From positions 1,364,001 to 1,428,000 of the forward strand of contig BGZK01000006.1 of assembly GCA_005406025.1 (NCBI GenBank): a stretch of 64,000 nt of DNA. Reading direction: 5' to 3'. A program made the translations under genes and the position numbers. The notes under the pieces are model-generated. The model did no database searches, was not told the origin of the DNA, and saw only the letters and a list, made by a program, of their open reading frames with translations. Within the stretch, counting starts at the first letter, position 1. Every line of letters starts with the position of its first letter. The stretch is from Eumeta japonica. Taxonomy: Eukaryota; Arthropoda; Insecta; Lepidoptera; Psychidae. Below are positions 12,131 to 24,910 of the stretch, piece by piece.

Positions 12131-14189
12131 GGAACTGCAGGCTAAAGCCATTCCTTTCATTACCTCTAAATCTAATGATTTTAGATTTTGTAAAAAGTAT
12201 AGAATACAGGGCGTCATTCTTAGTTTATAGAAAATCTAAACATTAATACAATGGTTTAACAAGTACATCACCATCTCTAAACGAGTTCTAGTCGCACTTA
12301 TCGGGTTTTTTCTTACGATTAGTTCGCTAGTAACACATCAGTTAAAACGCGTTTTAGGGTTCCTATCGATATTCTCTTTTAGATACAGAATTTTCTAATA
12401 ATAACTATTCTTTTAAATTTTCATTATACTATATTCTTGACAAGAAGCTAAGAAGAATTTATGTATCGATGAATAAGCATAAAATTTATCGTATTCAATT
12501 AATGAAATTATCTACAAGTCATTGACTAAAAATGAAGTCGTGTCTTCCTTTTAAGTTACAAGTAATAAAGCACGGTTTTCAACGAAAAAGGGTTGGGTTT
12601 GTCGCGACAATATTCTCCAAAGTTGCAAAAATCTCCGAATGACTTGTTGATCTTCTAGTTGTTGTTGTCGGGGTAATTATACTAAAATGGGGTGATAACT
12701 ACGTTTAATATTACATATAAGGAACTTTTTATAAGATTTTACTACTTATATGAAAGTTAACTTGTGGCGCTATCCTTTAAATTTAGTTACGGCCTTATAT
12801 TTACACTGAAATTGATTACCCAGCAAATTTGCACTCCGCAAGCTATCAAAATAAATTTCTGCATTTGATGCGTTAAATGAATTCAATTCAAATATCTCAC
12901 TACACACGTTATCAAAATATGTTCAATTTCTAATTTTTTTAGGTTTCGAAGCCAAAAAGACTTTTTTTAGGGTTCCTCCCTTGCGTGTAAAATGGAGATT
13001 AAATTTTTTCCTCATTTATCCCACTGTCTGGGGTATCGTTACATAGCTCATTCAGAGATTTAGCGGATCTGTGACAAATGTTTCCTATTCAAGGATTGGT
13101 TTGCAAAATATTAAACTTTAAAGTGCTAATTTTAGTTAAAGTCAAGTGTCCCCCTCTTTTCCAAGTAAATGGTTATTCTTGGATATGCGAAAAAATTCAA
13201 GGCGGTTATAACTAAGTTAAAATCAACTCTATCATAAGTTTAGTAGGTTTCACAACTTAACGAGTGATAGTCGATCGACCTATAAAATATGCTTGCGAGA
13301 AGTGAAAAGCAAAATTTTCGTACAAATATTGAAAATTAATTTGATGACGCTGTAGGCTTTGTAAAACAGATAGTAAATATAAGTTTTATAAACAAGGTAC
13401 AATAATGGAAACACAAAATCATAACCATCCATCCTACGTGGACCCATTTTATTAATTATTAGCCGTTAAACTGGGACATTAATTAATAGGTTCATAGTAT
13501 CAAAGGAAAGGCCTATTCTAAGTATGCATATTGTGACGGATAATTACAGAACCCTACATCGCCCGTGACCCAACACAAACTTGGTCGGTTTTTTTGATAG
13601 TTTTATTAGAACCTTTTTTCTTCAATTCTAGAACGTCTAGAACTGAACGCGATAATAAACAAATATTAGTAACGTACTAAAATGCTTATTTTTTGATTTC
13701 ATATTCGCACAATTCTCATTGCACTCTCTAGTTGAATTTCTTTATTCCAGATAATTTCAGTTTGTTTCGTAACATATAAGATTTATTAGCTGTGTTGTAT
13801 TTGAAGAAAAATATGTACTATCAAAAATTAACGTTTAATAATAGTTTAAATGTATACCTCGAATATATGTTTATTTCAGTTTTTTCGGCCAAATCGTCTA
13901 AAGTAAAGGCAAGTTAGGAATGCTCAGCAAATAATATCTGGGTTTCGGATTGTGGTTCTGAACAGTTGACAAAGATGTACAAAGGTTGCTAGGCGAATAG
14001 AATTGTATTTAAGTGACAGCATTAGCATTTAGTAATTTTTATTATACAAAAGGTCATGATTTAAAAGTATCAAAATTATAAAACTAGTCGACGGACAAAT
14101 GGGCCAAAAATGTTCAAGCGAGAAACATGAAAAATATTACTGTTAACTTCATAAGAAGCATAGACAGCATCGGGACTAGATCTACTGGT
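12131..14189. other. Gene-free AT-rich stretch
   Basis: Contains two fragments of the pattern TTTTAGGGTTCC (12970 and, reversed, 13545), seen again at 55930, a likely interspersed-repeat end. Nothing coding is recognised. Confidence 0.45.
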
Positions 14190-15310
14190 GTTTCGTGGCG
14201 CTTGAGAGAAGATGGTAATGGGATTGTGCTGTTTGCTGATGATACTTCTTTACTTTTTAAGATTGATAGGCTACAACCGGCTTTTGACGAAGTGAACAGT
14301 ACCATCTTTGAGGTAGTTGAGTGGTTTAGTATTAATAATCTTCTTCTCAATGAGAGGAAAACAAAGCATTTTCGATTTTTCTTGACTAGTGCTCAACCGG
14401 TAAACGGCAAAGCAATGGTCAAGAACGAGATACTGGATATTGTAGACACGACCTTATTCCTTGGTCTTACATTAGATGCTAAATTGCGTTGGAATTCTCA
14501 AATTACCAGATCGGTGAAAAGGCTTAGTTCTGCGGCATATGCAGTGAAAATAATTCGGCGACTTACACCTGTAAAAGCGAGACTAGTTTATTTCAGTTTT
14601 TTCATAGTCTCATGATCTATGGAATTTTGTTATGAGGTCACGCAGCCAATGTTAACACAATTTTCCTGTTGCAGAAGTGAGCTGTCCGTGCTGTTTATGA
14701 TTTAAGACCAATGGCATCTCTCCAAGAAAAAATTAAGGAAATTAATATTTTACCTTTAACATCACAATTCATATACTAAAACCTGGTATATGTTCCGAGA
14801 CATATAGAATCGTTTTAAAAAAGAAGTGACATCCATAACATTAACACTAGACATAAGAACGATCTTGCTGCTCATAAAACCCGTCTAAGCGGTTAATAAA
14901 TCGTTTAAGGGGCAATGTGTGCGGTTTTATAATAAGATCCCAGCTGAAATTCAAATGTGCCATTTTATGAATTTAAACGTTTTGTTAAAAGAAAGTTATA
15001 TGGAAAGAGCTATTGTACCATGTCTGAACATGTTTATGAAAAAAACTTGTGGGAGAGAACTGCTCGGTTATCTGTTTACTTCATGTTATTACTAAATGTT
15101 GTACTAAATTATTAATTATTCATTATTTTGTATCGATGAGTAAAAAAAAGCAAACCTTTAGTTTCTTGCCCATTCTTCTCATGGTGAATCAGCATTTGGA
15201 ATGGGGTGGTAATGTTAGTGTCAAAAACAGTTAATAAGACGCATTTCAAGAGTAATTTCTATTACCTACAAAATGAAGGTATTTTTGATTTCATTCGATT
15301 TGATTTACTT
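14190..15310 (+). pseudogene. Non-LTR retrotransposon (Jockey/CR1-like) reverse transcriptase fragment, 5'-truncated and decayed
   Basis: An open frame to 14615 carries the reverse-transcriptase catalytic box FADDTSLL (about residues 36-43 of the frame starting at 14127), then VVEWFSINNLLLNERKTK, FLGLTLDAKLRWN and LSSAAYAVKIIRRLT, all typical of insect LINE RT C-terminal halves. After 14615 stops and frameshifts occur, but thumb-like segments (GILLWGH-type, AVRAVYDLRPMASLQEK) can still be followed to about 15030. The endonuclease and 5' RT domains are absent. The 3' end matches the second copy at 24340-24910. Confidence 0.85.
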
Positions 15311-15460
15311 TTGTGATTCAACCCAAATGACAAACAAAAGTTGGAGGGGCCATGGGATGTGGTGAGATTGTTTACTTCCATCAAAAAAATTATAATATCT
15401 ATCTTTTCGACCGCGGCTTCGCATTGATATTATCGCGCTTTTGTAAGAAAAAAGCTTTTG

Positions 15461-15816
15461 ATAGACAGACGGACAAATAGACAGATAGACAGACAGACAT
15501 ATAGACAGACGGATGGACAGACAGATAGAAAGATAGACAGACGGACGGATGGACAAACATATAAAAAGATAGACGGACGGATTGACATATAGATAGACAT
15601 AAAGAGAGACAGATAGACATACAGACAGATAAAAAAGACAAATAGACATACAGATAGACAGATAGATAGATGGATAGGCAGACGTACAGATAAATAGACA
15701 GGTGGACAGATAAATAGACAGATAGACAGATGGACAGACGGATAGATGGATAGACAGACGGACAGGCGGACACACAAATAGACAGATGGACAGACAGACG
15801 GGTACATAGACGGACA
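15461..15816. repeat. Imperfect GACA/GATA tetranucleotide tract, about 355 bp
   Basis: Nearly every 4-bp step is GACA, GATA, GACG or GATG. Because 4 is not a multiple of 3, every minus-strand frame reads long Leu/Ser/Cys/Tyr-rich open frames. These are artefacts of the tract and not genes. It starts shortly after the LINE 3' end. Confidence 0.95.
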
Positions 15817-17591
15817 ACGAGGTGATTTTATAAGCGTTCTTTTTTATTTTGAGGTACGTAATTCTAACATTTTAATATCGAGTTTCAACGATGAACACCG
15901 CAGTCATTCATCAACGTACTCGTCTCGACAGCAATTCGAACTGACCAACTAAAATAACGCATTCAATCGTCCGATATCGTTTTAGAAAGCGCCCGCATGA
16001 GCCGAACAGGCGGCAGCATCTACCGACGGAGCGTCGTAACGGATTTTCGTAGGGGACGGGGCTTGCGCAACGCGCGGCCGCCTTGCGAAGGGTTGCGTCA
16101 CGCCTTTGACCAACGCCGCGGCCTTAGACCGCACGCCTTTGCCGGCTTAACCGCCGCGTGTTTGTCAATCGTAGCGATAAAGATATACTGGTGGAACTGT
16201 CGCGGTTTGCGCCGATCGCGTTGCAATATTGTTCGTATTTGTCTTCATATATGAAAATATTTATATGTGAAAATTTCCCTGTGTTTTTCGCTTCAAAACT
16301 GAGAAAGCATTATTTTTATTATTTAAAAATTTTGACACAACGTTGCATTCGAATGCGCTCGTGTTTTTTTTTGTATATATGCTAGCATTTGTCCTCGACT
16401 AGTTAGTGTATTTGTCCTCTTGAATGAATTACACCGGTTCTAAAAATTCTTTCAATCACACAGAGCTACAAATACATATTTTATTTTGATACATAGGTAG
16501 AAAGGATTGATAGAAAGATCGATCAATATAAAAAATGAACGATAAAGTAATTTTTTTTCCGAACATCAGTCAGAAACTACAGAAGCGATTGTAGATGACT
16601 TAAGGATTTTTACTTTTTAAATTCCATACACCTTTTGCCGCTTTTTTATTCTTTATTTACTTTCACAACCCATACCGCCCAGGGAAACGAGCGTGTAACC
16701 GCTTATATACTATACTAGCTTTCGCTCGCGGCACCGCCCGCGATGACAGAATGAATTCTTAAATCTTATATATTGACCCATGACGGTATTTATCGTGATC
16801 CTGATCGTTATCCTGTTCTCAATTCTGAACCCAATGTCTATTTAATTAAATTTCAAATCTAATCTCGCTTCTGATTCTAGTCCCGCTGTCAATCCTCATC
16901 TCTATATATTCCGATTTTGGTCAGTACATTGATTGTAATAATTTGGCCCCAAGGTCCATCATGATTTTGGTCCCGTTCTTCATTTCGAACCCGGAAGGGT
17001 CTCGGTTTTTAATTCTACTCCCCGTCACGTTTGCAATTTCAATCCCTTTCCTTGTCTCGGACGAAGCCGGAGATAATTCTAGTATCAGAATAACATTTAT
17101 ACTGTATTACTTGGAAATATGGTTGCTTTCCATGAATAAAAAAAAATTAGAATCGGTAATAGTACAAATACACAGATGAAGCGGAATGTTTAATATATTT
17201 TACTAAAGAAGTTTTTATTAACGAACTAATTCTTACCTTGAGTTTAGTAGTTTAATTCAATAGTAAACAATATGTACACAACGTTAAATACGAACGTTAG
17301 TTTCCTTTTTCAAAAATCTTCCCATTTGTGGGTACAACATTCACCTGTTTCATAGTAATTGTATGATTGTTTTAAACATAAGAAAAAAAAGCAACAAAAT
17401 ACATACATTTTTATACATCACACAACCCTGCTCCCCCAATCGAATTATGAAAGTCGCATCTTATCACTTATAGTGGTGAGATCCATAAAAAACTCGCTCC
17501 ATAAAAATTTTCATACAAATTTCAACCCCCCTTAACTCCCATACAAGTAAATTTGTTATCGGTGAATTAGGCATACATACACAACACACTA
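15817..17591. other. Gene-free stretch with a CpG-rich block at about 15990-16240
   Basis: 15990-16240 is GC-rich and open in one plus frame, with no recognisable protein family. 16710-17060 has the phrase CTAGCTTTCGCTCGCGGC followed by GAT/CTCG-rich degenerate sequence, typical of decayed lepidopteran elements. No gene is assigned. Confidence 0.45.
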
Positions 17592-18786
17592 GGCTGTTTC
17601 AAAAAAACAAAAATTTTTTTTTTCTTCTGGTATTGAAAAGTTGAAAATACATAAAAAAACCAAAATTTTGGCACTAATTAGAGCCCTTAATATTGATATT
17701 AAGGTTTGCCTCTATTCATTTGTTTTTTTCCATTTAAATAACACAGGAAATTTTTTTTCTTATTTTTGAAATTTGATTACTTTAAACTGGTTCATTTGCT
17801 CGGTACCAAAACTTCAGGTCTTATTAAATAAAGATCTTAGTGACTTTGTATCTAAGAGTTCGGTGAAGATGTTTGAATTGTTTGATTTATCATATGATTT
17901 CTTAGATGAAGATGTTACTTTCTGGCCTTAGAATCAAAATTTCTTAGAAAACCTGGAGTATTTTAAGAAGCTTCAAGTTGTAATAGATGTAGCAGAACGT
18001 GATGTGGCATTGATAGAACAGTATAATCGTTGCTTAACAAAAGATGAAGAACAACTCCAATATTTGTTGCAAGTAGTCACAGAGCACAGAAAACAATATT
18101 CGAATTGTAATAAATCTAATTTTGTGACACCGTAATATTTTAAAGTCAACAAAAAATTATTATAATTTGTATATATTGTTGTTTATTATAAAGAATTAAT
18201 TGTTTAAGAAATTTTTGTTACTGAGTGAAAAATAAAATTAATTTGTTATAGAAAAACCAAAAATTTATTTATAGAATTTTTTTATCTTTATATTTACGTA
18301 TTCGTGCTTTTTGCATGTTACGTATTGAATTAATTGGCAAAAAAAATAAATAACAGTTTCAATTTAAAGGAATTGAAGTGATTTTAGATAAAACATAGAA
18401 TAAAAATAACAAAAGATATTTTTTTAAAGTTTTAATAGAAAAAATATGAAATTTTTGATTAGTATTATTTTCAATTGCGAATATCTTTGAAGCGGTTGCT
18501 CTGACGAGCTTTGACCTTCAGGTCTTTTTTGTAGAGCGTTGAATTTCCTATAAGACCTGAAGTTTTGGTACCGAGCAAATGAACCAGTTTAAAGTAATCA
18601 AAATTCAAATATAAGAAAAAAAATTTCCTGTGTTATTTAAATGGAAAAAAAAAACAAATGAATAGAGGCAAACCTTAATATCAATATTAAGGGCTCTAAT
18701 TAGTGCCAAAATTTTTGTTTTTTTATGTACTTTCAACTTTTCAATACCAGAAGAAAAAAAAATTTTTTTTGTTTTTTTGAAACACC
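17592..18786. mobile_element. DNA transposon of 1.2 kb with about 235-bp terminal inverted repeats
   Basis: The left repeat 17592-17824 starts GGCTGTTTCAAAAAAACAA. The right repeat 18550-18786 is its reverse complement with small indels and ends GAAACACC. Both share blocks such as GGTACCAAAACTTCAGGTC and TTAATATTGATATTAAGG. The right flank is TTAA; the left flank reads ACTA, possibly a decayed TTAA target duplication, which would point to the piggyBac or Kolobok type (inference). The centre holds an ORF remnant at about 17829-18136. Confidence 0.85.
17829..18136 (+). pseudogene. C-terminal ORF remnant inside the 17592-18786 inverted-repeat element
   Basis: Reading plus from AAAGATCTTAGTGAC gives about 100 codons broken by one internal TAG near 17928 and closed by TAA. 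Legible parts include MFELFDLSYDFLDEDVTFW and, after the stop, VIDVAERDVALIEQYN, LTKDEEQLQYLLQVVTEHRK. The charged, helical character and its position between inverted repeats suggest the C-terminus of an element-encoded protein, perhaps a transposase or accessory protein. I do not recognise the family with certainty. Codons are open to both sides of the stop, so the decay looks recent. Confidence 0.6.
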
Positions 18787-20199
18787 TTAATACACACATA
18801 CGAAACTACATAAAAGCAAATAAATATCAGTATTAAAGAAATAAAATAAATATTATTGTTTTTTTTAGGTTATCGTACGCTATGTACAAATAACATACAA
18901 TCTTTCATTTTTGCAACCATAGGTTTTGACTGTGTAAGTTTATTCAATCGGTCAGTCAGTTTTTATCAAGATCGGTCAAACCGTTATTAAGTTAGAAAAA
19001 GACATACAGACAAACATAGTAGCCTATCATTTGCTCTTACTGTATACCAATTTTCATTACGATCGATTAACCGATCTTACATTGTAAATGAACAACATGT
19101 AATGACTAACATAACCGGCGGACAAACACACAGACAGACAGTTGTCTAGCGTTTACGTAATCTATTGTTCTTACTGTATACCAATTTTCATAACGATCGG
19201 CTAAGTCGTTTTTGAATTATAAAATGACATACAGACAGATAGATATGAATTTTAAAAATGGTAGAATTGTGGTCAGTTAGACATAAAACGAATATCGAAA
19301 TTTATCAAAAAAAATAAATGTTCAAACAGACGCTACAGATATTTATAGTAGTATAGATATAGATGTGTAAATATAAAAAAAAAAACGTGATTTTTTTTAT
19401 TCTATTTTAGGCACCGAATCTCACACTCCATAGTGTTTTATACTAAAGGCGGTAAAAACTGTTCCTCTAATGGATTATTCTCTCTACTTCCACGGTCATA
19501 TTTTTGCACTTTTTGTATCGGTATCGCTTAACAAATATCTAGTATACTTCGTCTTATATAATACGTTTAGACAGCGAATATGCATTTGTAATAAAAAGAG
19601 AGCGTTGTGTTTTCAAATTAAAAATACGATTACGGCTGCATAGGCATGTTTTGATCACACGGATAATTTAGGATGTTTGCTTTCTTGCTTTGTTATGATC
19701 AGCAAATATAATTTTCTGTACTTTGAAGCCCTCAAAGTTTCGTCATAAAATAGATGTACGTTTATGGAGAGGTGAATAAATTAACCTTAGAAGGTCTCAT
19801 TGATGACTATTTGCATTTTATATGTTTGGTACAATGAAGAAAAGGTATATTTTGCTGGTCGTGAGTAAAGAGAAATAGAAAAAAATTAACATCGAGGAGA
19901 TACGGTAAATGTATTTTTATTGCACGACCTTCTATAAATATCTATTCTCCGACCGTGATCATTCAACATAAACAAATTTAACACAATAAAGGAAACTTCT
20001 TCAAACAGTGAAAAAAATGTCAGTTACGTTCCATTTACTCAACCTCGCTTATTACTGTATAATACTACTAAAATTTTATATTGCACTATTGCAAACTAGT
20101 GTCTACATTCAATACCGAACAATATTAAGTGACTTGATAGACAAAAATAGAGAAGAATGCAAATCCTCAGCGAGTAACTTAAAACTTGGTAATTAATAT
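18787..20199. other. Interspersed repeat copy 3 and unassigned sequence
   Basis: 18935-19370 repeats the 4495-4730 family in the same orientation, ending ATTTATAGTAGTATAGATA. Within it TACTGTATACCAATTTTCAT occurs twice (19050 and 19178), a short tandem unit of about 130 bp. The remainder to 20199 shows no recognisable gene. Confidence 0.55.
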
Positions 20200-22814
20200 G
20201 GGCTGTAGACAGGGTTACCAACCGTACTCTAAAACTGAGTGATGTGCTATAGATCAACGAATGTGCTCTATTTTATGCAGGTGTGCTCTATAATCTATAG
20301 CACTAGCAGAGTATGCTAAAATACTCTTCAACAGAAACTCTTTTATCAAAAATTTAGTTATAAATTCATTTGATGCCCTTGGAAATGTAATTGTTGATTT
20401 AAAAGATGAAAATATGTTTTTCTGTTTATAAAGTGATCCAACAAATAAAATTAATATTAAATTATTTCTTTAGTGGTTCGAAATTTTTCAGTAGAAAACT
20501 AAATAAGCTTAAATTCCTGCGAAAAACTGTTATAAAAATCAAAATATATAACATTTATCTATAAATTAGTACTTTTTATTTAACCTCTATAAAATGAGAA
20601 ATACTTTATTTATTCTGAAGAAAGTTGGAAACTAGTTGTGGATTTGAAAATAGAGAAAAGTTGGCGTTCTGTTTTGAACAAGTAGACAAAACTGACTGAC
20701 TGTTTGGAGCAGTTGGCCAAGACTATACATACTGCCCTTCTTTGTTTTGAGTCCGGGTGCTTCTATGTATTACATGTATACATTTACAAAAAAAAAAATG
20801 TGTATTGTATCAACTATCTGATACCCATAACACAAACCTCGTTGCTTTGTTTAAGACAAGATAGTGTTGTGTGTTTCCGAAGATAATTATGATTATATAT
20901 TGTTATTATTATTATTATTGTTTTTTCTACTCCATTTATATATGTTTTCTTCATGCAGCTGTCTAGAAGCTCGAATGCACTGTACAGTCCATCTATTGTG
21001 CAAAAACTGATATATACGTCAACAACAATACGGCTGTAATGGGAGTTTGAGATCCCTATGTTATTTGTGTCCGTAGTAAGCTTGAACGACTTCTTACGTT
21101 GGTCAACCAGAGAACACACTCAACTGTTGGTGAAATCTACAATCGAATTCGAATTCCCGCTGGTAATCTTTTTGGGTTTCGCTCGTCTGATTTGATAGGA
21201 AAAGACAACGGACGCCTGTTAGCCACTGGCTTAGTGTGTTTTTAATTTATGCCGAATCAGCAATGAATCTATGAATAAGCCAGCGTCAAGGAAGCTCACA
21301 GATCGCACACGTCCAATATTCATGAATCCGATTATGGGATTTTCGGTCGTATGGAGGAGCGTGACATTATTGGACCAAGATTACGAAAAGTAGATGAAGT
21401 CGGAGAAATCAGCATGTCAAATATTTATCGAGTCCTAAAATCTAGTATATGATATAGTAATCCCTGGTAAACTATATAACAATACGAGTACTTTGTACCC
21501 ATCTTAGGCATCAGCTTCTTAGCCTATCCTATGATAGCAGTTTTATTGTCAAATGTACCCTTTCCAACGTGTTGTTACTGCGTTTAGTTAGCTAGGAACT
21601 CCATCTACAGGTAACTAAACGATAAAATGCCTCGCTCCGTGTTTAAGATGCACTGCAAAGAGTCTTAAGGTAATCTTAAGAGTACCTTAATACATCTATT
21701 CCGGACGTTGTCGTTGCATTTATGACAACTGTCGTCAGTAACCCCCGACCCACACTAAGCCAGCGCGGAGGGCTTAAGGCGACACCTCGATTAAAAGATT
21801 TGTCGCCGCGCATTCACATCACAAATCACGGATCTGGAACCGATAAATGAACGAGTGAGTGTATTGATGCTAGTGCGTACAAAAATGATATAGTAATAGT
21901 GCGCGTTGACTCGAAATAAAAGACGTAAGCGCCAAATCAAATAACATTCGATTAAAGTGAAACCATGCTAATAAATGATATCTGTTAAATCTATTTTACT
22001 TGGTTGTTGATAATTGTTAGTACCACTTTTCTGATAAAGAAGAACAGAGAAATCAGTTATCGATTCAAAATAACACCTGAAGAGGTGAATTATCAAGGTC
22101 TGTACTCGGTTTAGAAGTTCAATACTATCCAACATTGTGTACACTAATTTAATTGGTTATAAAACATCTAAATATCAAATTCGTAAATAGTTTCCTTCAT
22201 GCGAACGAGGGAGAAATAGAACTCTCTTCTCATCAATGCATCACCTTAAAGGTGCAGGCCTTTAAATCTGGAATAAAAAGATTGTGAGAGCGTGTTTCAG
22301 TAGTGTGCCGATTATACCTGATACAAAAAACTTCAAAAAGTTTATATTTAGCTATATAGTGACGTTCAGGAAGAGATGTCGTACGTTAGCGATACTTCAA
22401 ATATGAAGTCGACATTTTAAACGTAGGTACTTCCCAAAGGTTAACATCGTACGGCCTTCGAGAACAAAATCACACGCCGTCACGATAATATACTTTTTTT
22501 TATATGCGCACGAGTTCACCTAATCGCTTCCTATACAGCTTAAGAAGTGTTGTGCTTCGTGTAGGACGATTACGGAGAAGCATTTTCAAGCAAGGAATAG
22601 TTACTTGAATAATCATAGAAAGATTACTAATTACATTGTATTACTACTAGTGATCGCTCAGGAATCGAACCTTAACCATATTTCATTAAACTTTAAGGTT
22701 AGATTACTATTGAGATTCGTTTGCCAAAGCATATTTTTGTAATCAAAATATCTTTGTAATCAATGTATACAATTTTTCCAATGTTGTTCTCTACGTTAGC
22801 TGCGAGCGTATACG
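20200..22814. other. Gene-free stretch with a SINE-like remnant near 21720-21790
   Basis: The remnant reads TGACAACTGTCGTCAGTAAC and then a GC-richer CCCCCGACCCACACTAAGC block, similar to copies at 23834-23925 and 55101-55185. No open frame of a known family was found elsewhere in this stretch. Confidence 0.4.
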
Positions 22815-22907
22815 AATAAGCTATTGGGGTGTGTTGTATCCTCTAAATAAGCCATTGGCGTGTGTTGTATCCTCTAAATAAGCCATTGGGGTGTGTTGTA
22901 TCCTTTA
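22815..22907 (+). repeat. Three 31-bp tandem repeats flanked by inverted GCTGCGAGC
   Basis: Units start at 22815, 22846 and 22877, each AATAAGC(C/T)ATTGG(G/C)GTGTG then TTGTATCCTCTA. The array is bracketed by AGCTGCGAGC on the left (about 22798) and GCTCGCAGCT on the right (about 22914), so the whole block can fold back. Confidence 0.85.
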
Positions 22908-23833
22908 TTTATAAGCTCGCAGCTGACGTTGATATAATAATAATGTGTAGGAACGATATATAGCACTTGCAATGATTTCTAAATGGTAATAAATATTGGT
23001 ATTAATAATGGTATTAAATATTGCACAAAGGTTGTGGATTGTAAATCTAAGGAGAATGAAGTATGACGAATAGAGACTTCTAAATCGTATAAAACTGTTA
23101 TCAAAAGTTTTTAATTGATAACACTTAAGCTCGTCAATTAGCTACTTAGCAAAATCGATTGATAAACGGCGGAGAAAAGTTAGTGAACTCTTTTGTCTTT
23201 GCCTATTTACATATAGATATATGTGTGTCGAATTTTGTGCATTTGTATGGATCAAGGTGTAGCTTTAAACACGCCTATCACCGTTTTCAACATAATGTTC
23301 AATAAAAAGTGCAAGGCTGTATGGATTTAAAGTTATAGAGTTTCAAACGAGATAGTAGATTAATGTGTCGAGTTTAATAAAAGGATATTAAAAGGAATGA
23401 ATTGATATATGCGAATCGTCTGTCAGTTGTATTGCATTACAATTAAACGGTCCTAACTATTGCGATGACATTTTATAAGATAATTTTGGGGCAATTCCAT
23501 TCCTATGTTCTTGGTTTCAAACAACGGGTACTACATGATATAAATTACAGATGACACTATATAAATAAAATGCATAGGTACATTTAGCAAATGGAAATTG
23601 TTGGAAATTAACGTATGCACTTCCCGAGCTAATTTATTTACATTCTCACGGGAAACTAGAAAGATGTCATACAAGCTCGGTTGCCCAAACTACTTTTACA
23701 TTATGTAACAATTACTTATTCTGTAATAAATTGTAAAAAAGCATCGGTTAGACTGGTGAAAGTGAATTAACAGCGGAGCGGCTTTTTCATCTCATATTAA
23801 AATGAACCGATTGTTACGTAACTTAAAAATGTG

Positions 23834-23925
23834 TTAAGCTGTTGGTCTCGGACACTAATTTATTGGTGACAACGGTCGTTAACCGCCCCTAACGCATTCT
23901 GGACCAGCGTGGACTCGCATTTAAG
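23834..23925 (+). repeat. SINE-like remnant
   Basis: Starts TTAAGCTGTTGGTCTCGGAC, followed by TGACAACGGTCGTTAACCGC and CAGCGTGGACT. The same block order is seen at 55101-55185. The pattern resembles the body of common lepidopteran SINEs; the tRNA-like head is not visible here. Confidence 0.45.
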
Positions 23926-24339
23926 TCTATAGGTTACAATGTAAAACATAAGAATGTAGGAGAATTAGGGTGAAAAAAAAAACTAGTACAACAACTTCCA
24001 TTTTTTTAGAAATTCGTTTAAAGCATTCAGAAGGAAATTATTGGTTTTTTTTTATATCCTAAACGATATCGATTTAATGTGGTTTTGCTAAAAAAATATC
24101 TTTTATGATTTAAAAGAACTAAAAGAGACAGATCTTTTGAAATGTACGCAAATTTTGCAATTTTTCAAACTTTCTTTTAAATATTGCATTATTTTTTATT
24201 AATAAAGTAAATATCCTTCTTCATAGAAAAACTATAATAAATATTGTAATGGGGCCTATTTTTTTATTCATTTTTAATAATAATATATATCTAATTTTCC
24301 ATTAACTTCAGTATCAAAATACATATACGAAATTTAACT

Positions 24340-24910
24340 GTCATTTTAACTTTAGCATCCCAATACATATAAGAAAACCTGGAATATGTTAAGAGACATA
24401 TAGAATCATTGCAGAAAAGGAGCGACATCCATAACATTAACACTGGCCATAAGAACGATTTTGCTGTTTAAAAAACCCGTTTAAGCAAAGTTAGTAAATC
24501 ATTTAAGGGGCAATGTGTGTGCTTTTATAATAAGATCCCAGCTGAAATTCAAAATTTGCAATTCTATGAATTTAAACGTTTTATTAAAAGAAAGTTATAT
24601 GGCAAGGGCTATTATACCGTGTTTGAATATCTTAGTGAAAAAAAAAACCCATGGGATTGAATTACTCGGCTATAAGGTTGCCTTGTGTTATTACTAAGTG
24701 TTGTATTAAATTATTAAATATTCAATATTTTGTATCGATGAGTAAAACAAAACAAACCTTGAGTTTCTTGCCCATTCTTCTCATGGTGAATCAGCATTTG
24801 GAATGGGTGGTAATATTAATATTGAAAACAATCATTTATGACGCATTTCAAGTGTAATTTCTATTACCTACGATATGAAGATATTTTTCATTTGCTTTGA
24901 TTTGATTATA
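24340..24910 (+). pseudogene. 3' end of the same non-LTR retrotransposon as 14190-15310
   Basis: Aligns with 14750-15310 throughout: shared blocks include TAAGATCCCAGCTGAAATTC, TTAAACGTTTTATTAAAAG, CATTCTTCTCATGGTGAATC and GACGCATTTCAAG, ending at the same GATTTGATT. It is strongly 5'-truncated and its frame is broken. Same strand as the first copy. Confidence 0.85.

Noticed and set aside
15305..15817. Three long overlapping minus-strand open frames rich in Leu, Ser, Cys and Tyr
   Set aside because: They are translations of the GACA/GATA tetranucleotide tract in its three frames and not proteins.
20008..20196. 62-codon plus-strand frame with a hydrophobic N-terminus
   Set aside because: No signal cleavage pattern, homology, promoter or splice context; frames of this length are expected by chance.
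22660..22690. tRNA-like T-loop on the minus strand (GGTTCGATTCCTG)
   Set aside because: The stem does not pair properly and no acceptor or anticodon arm can be folded upstream.
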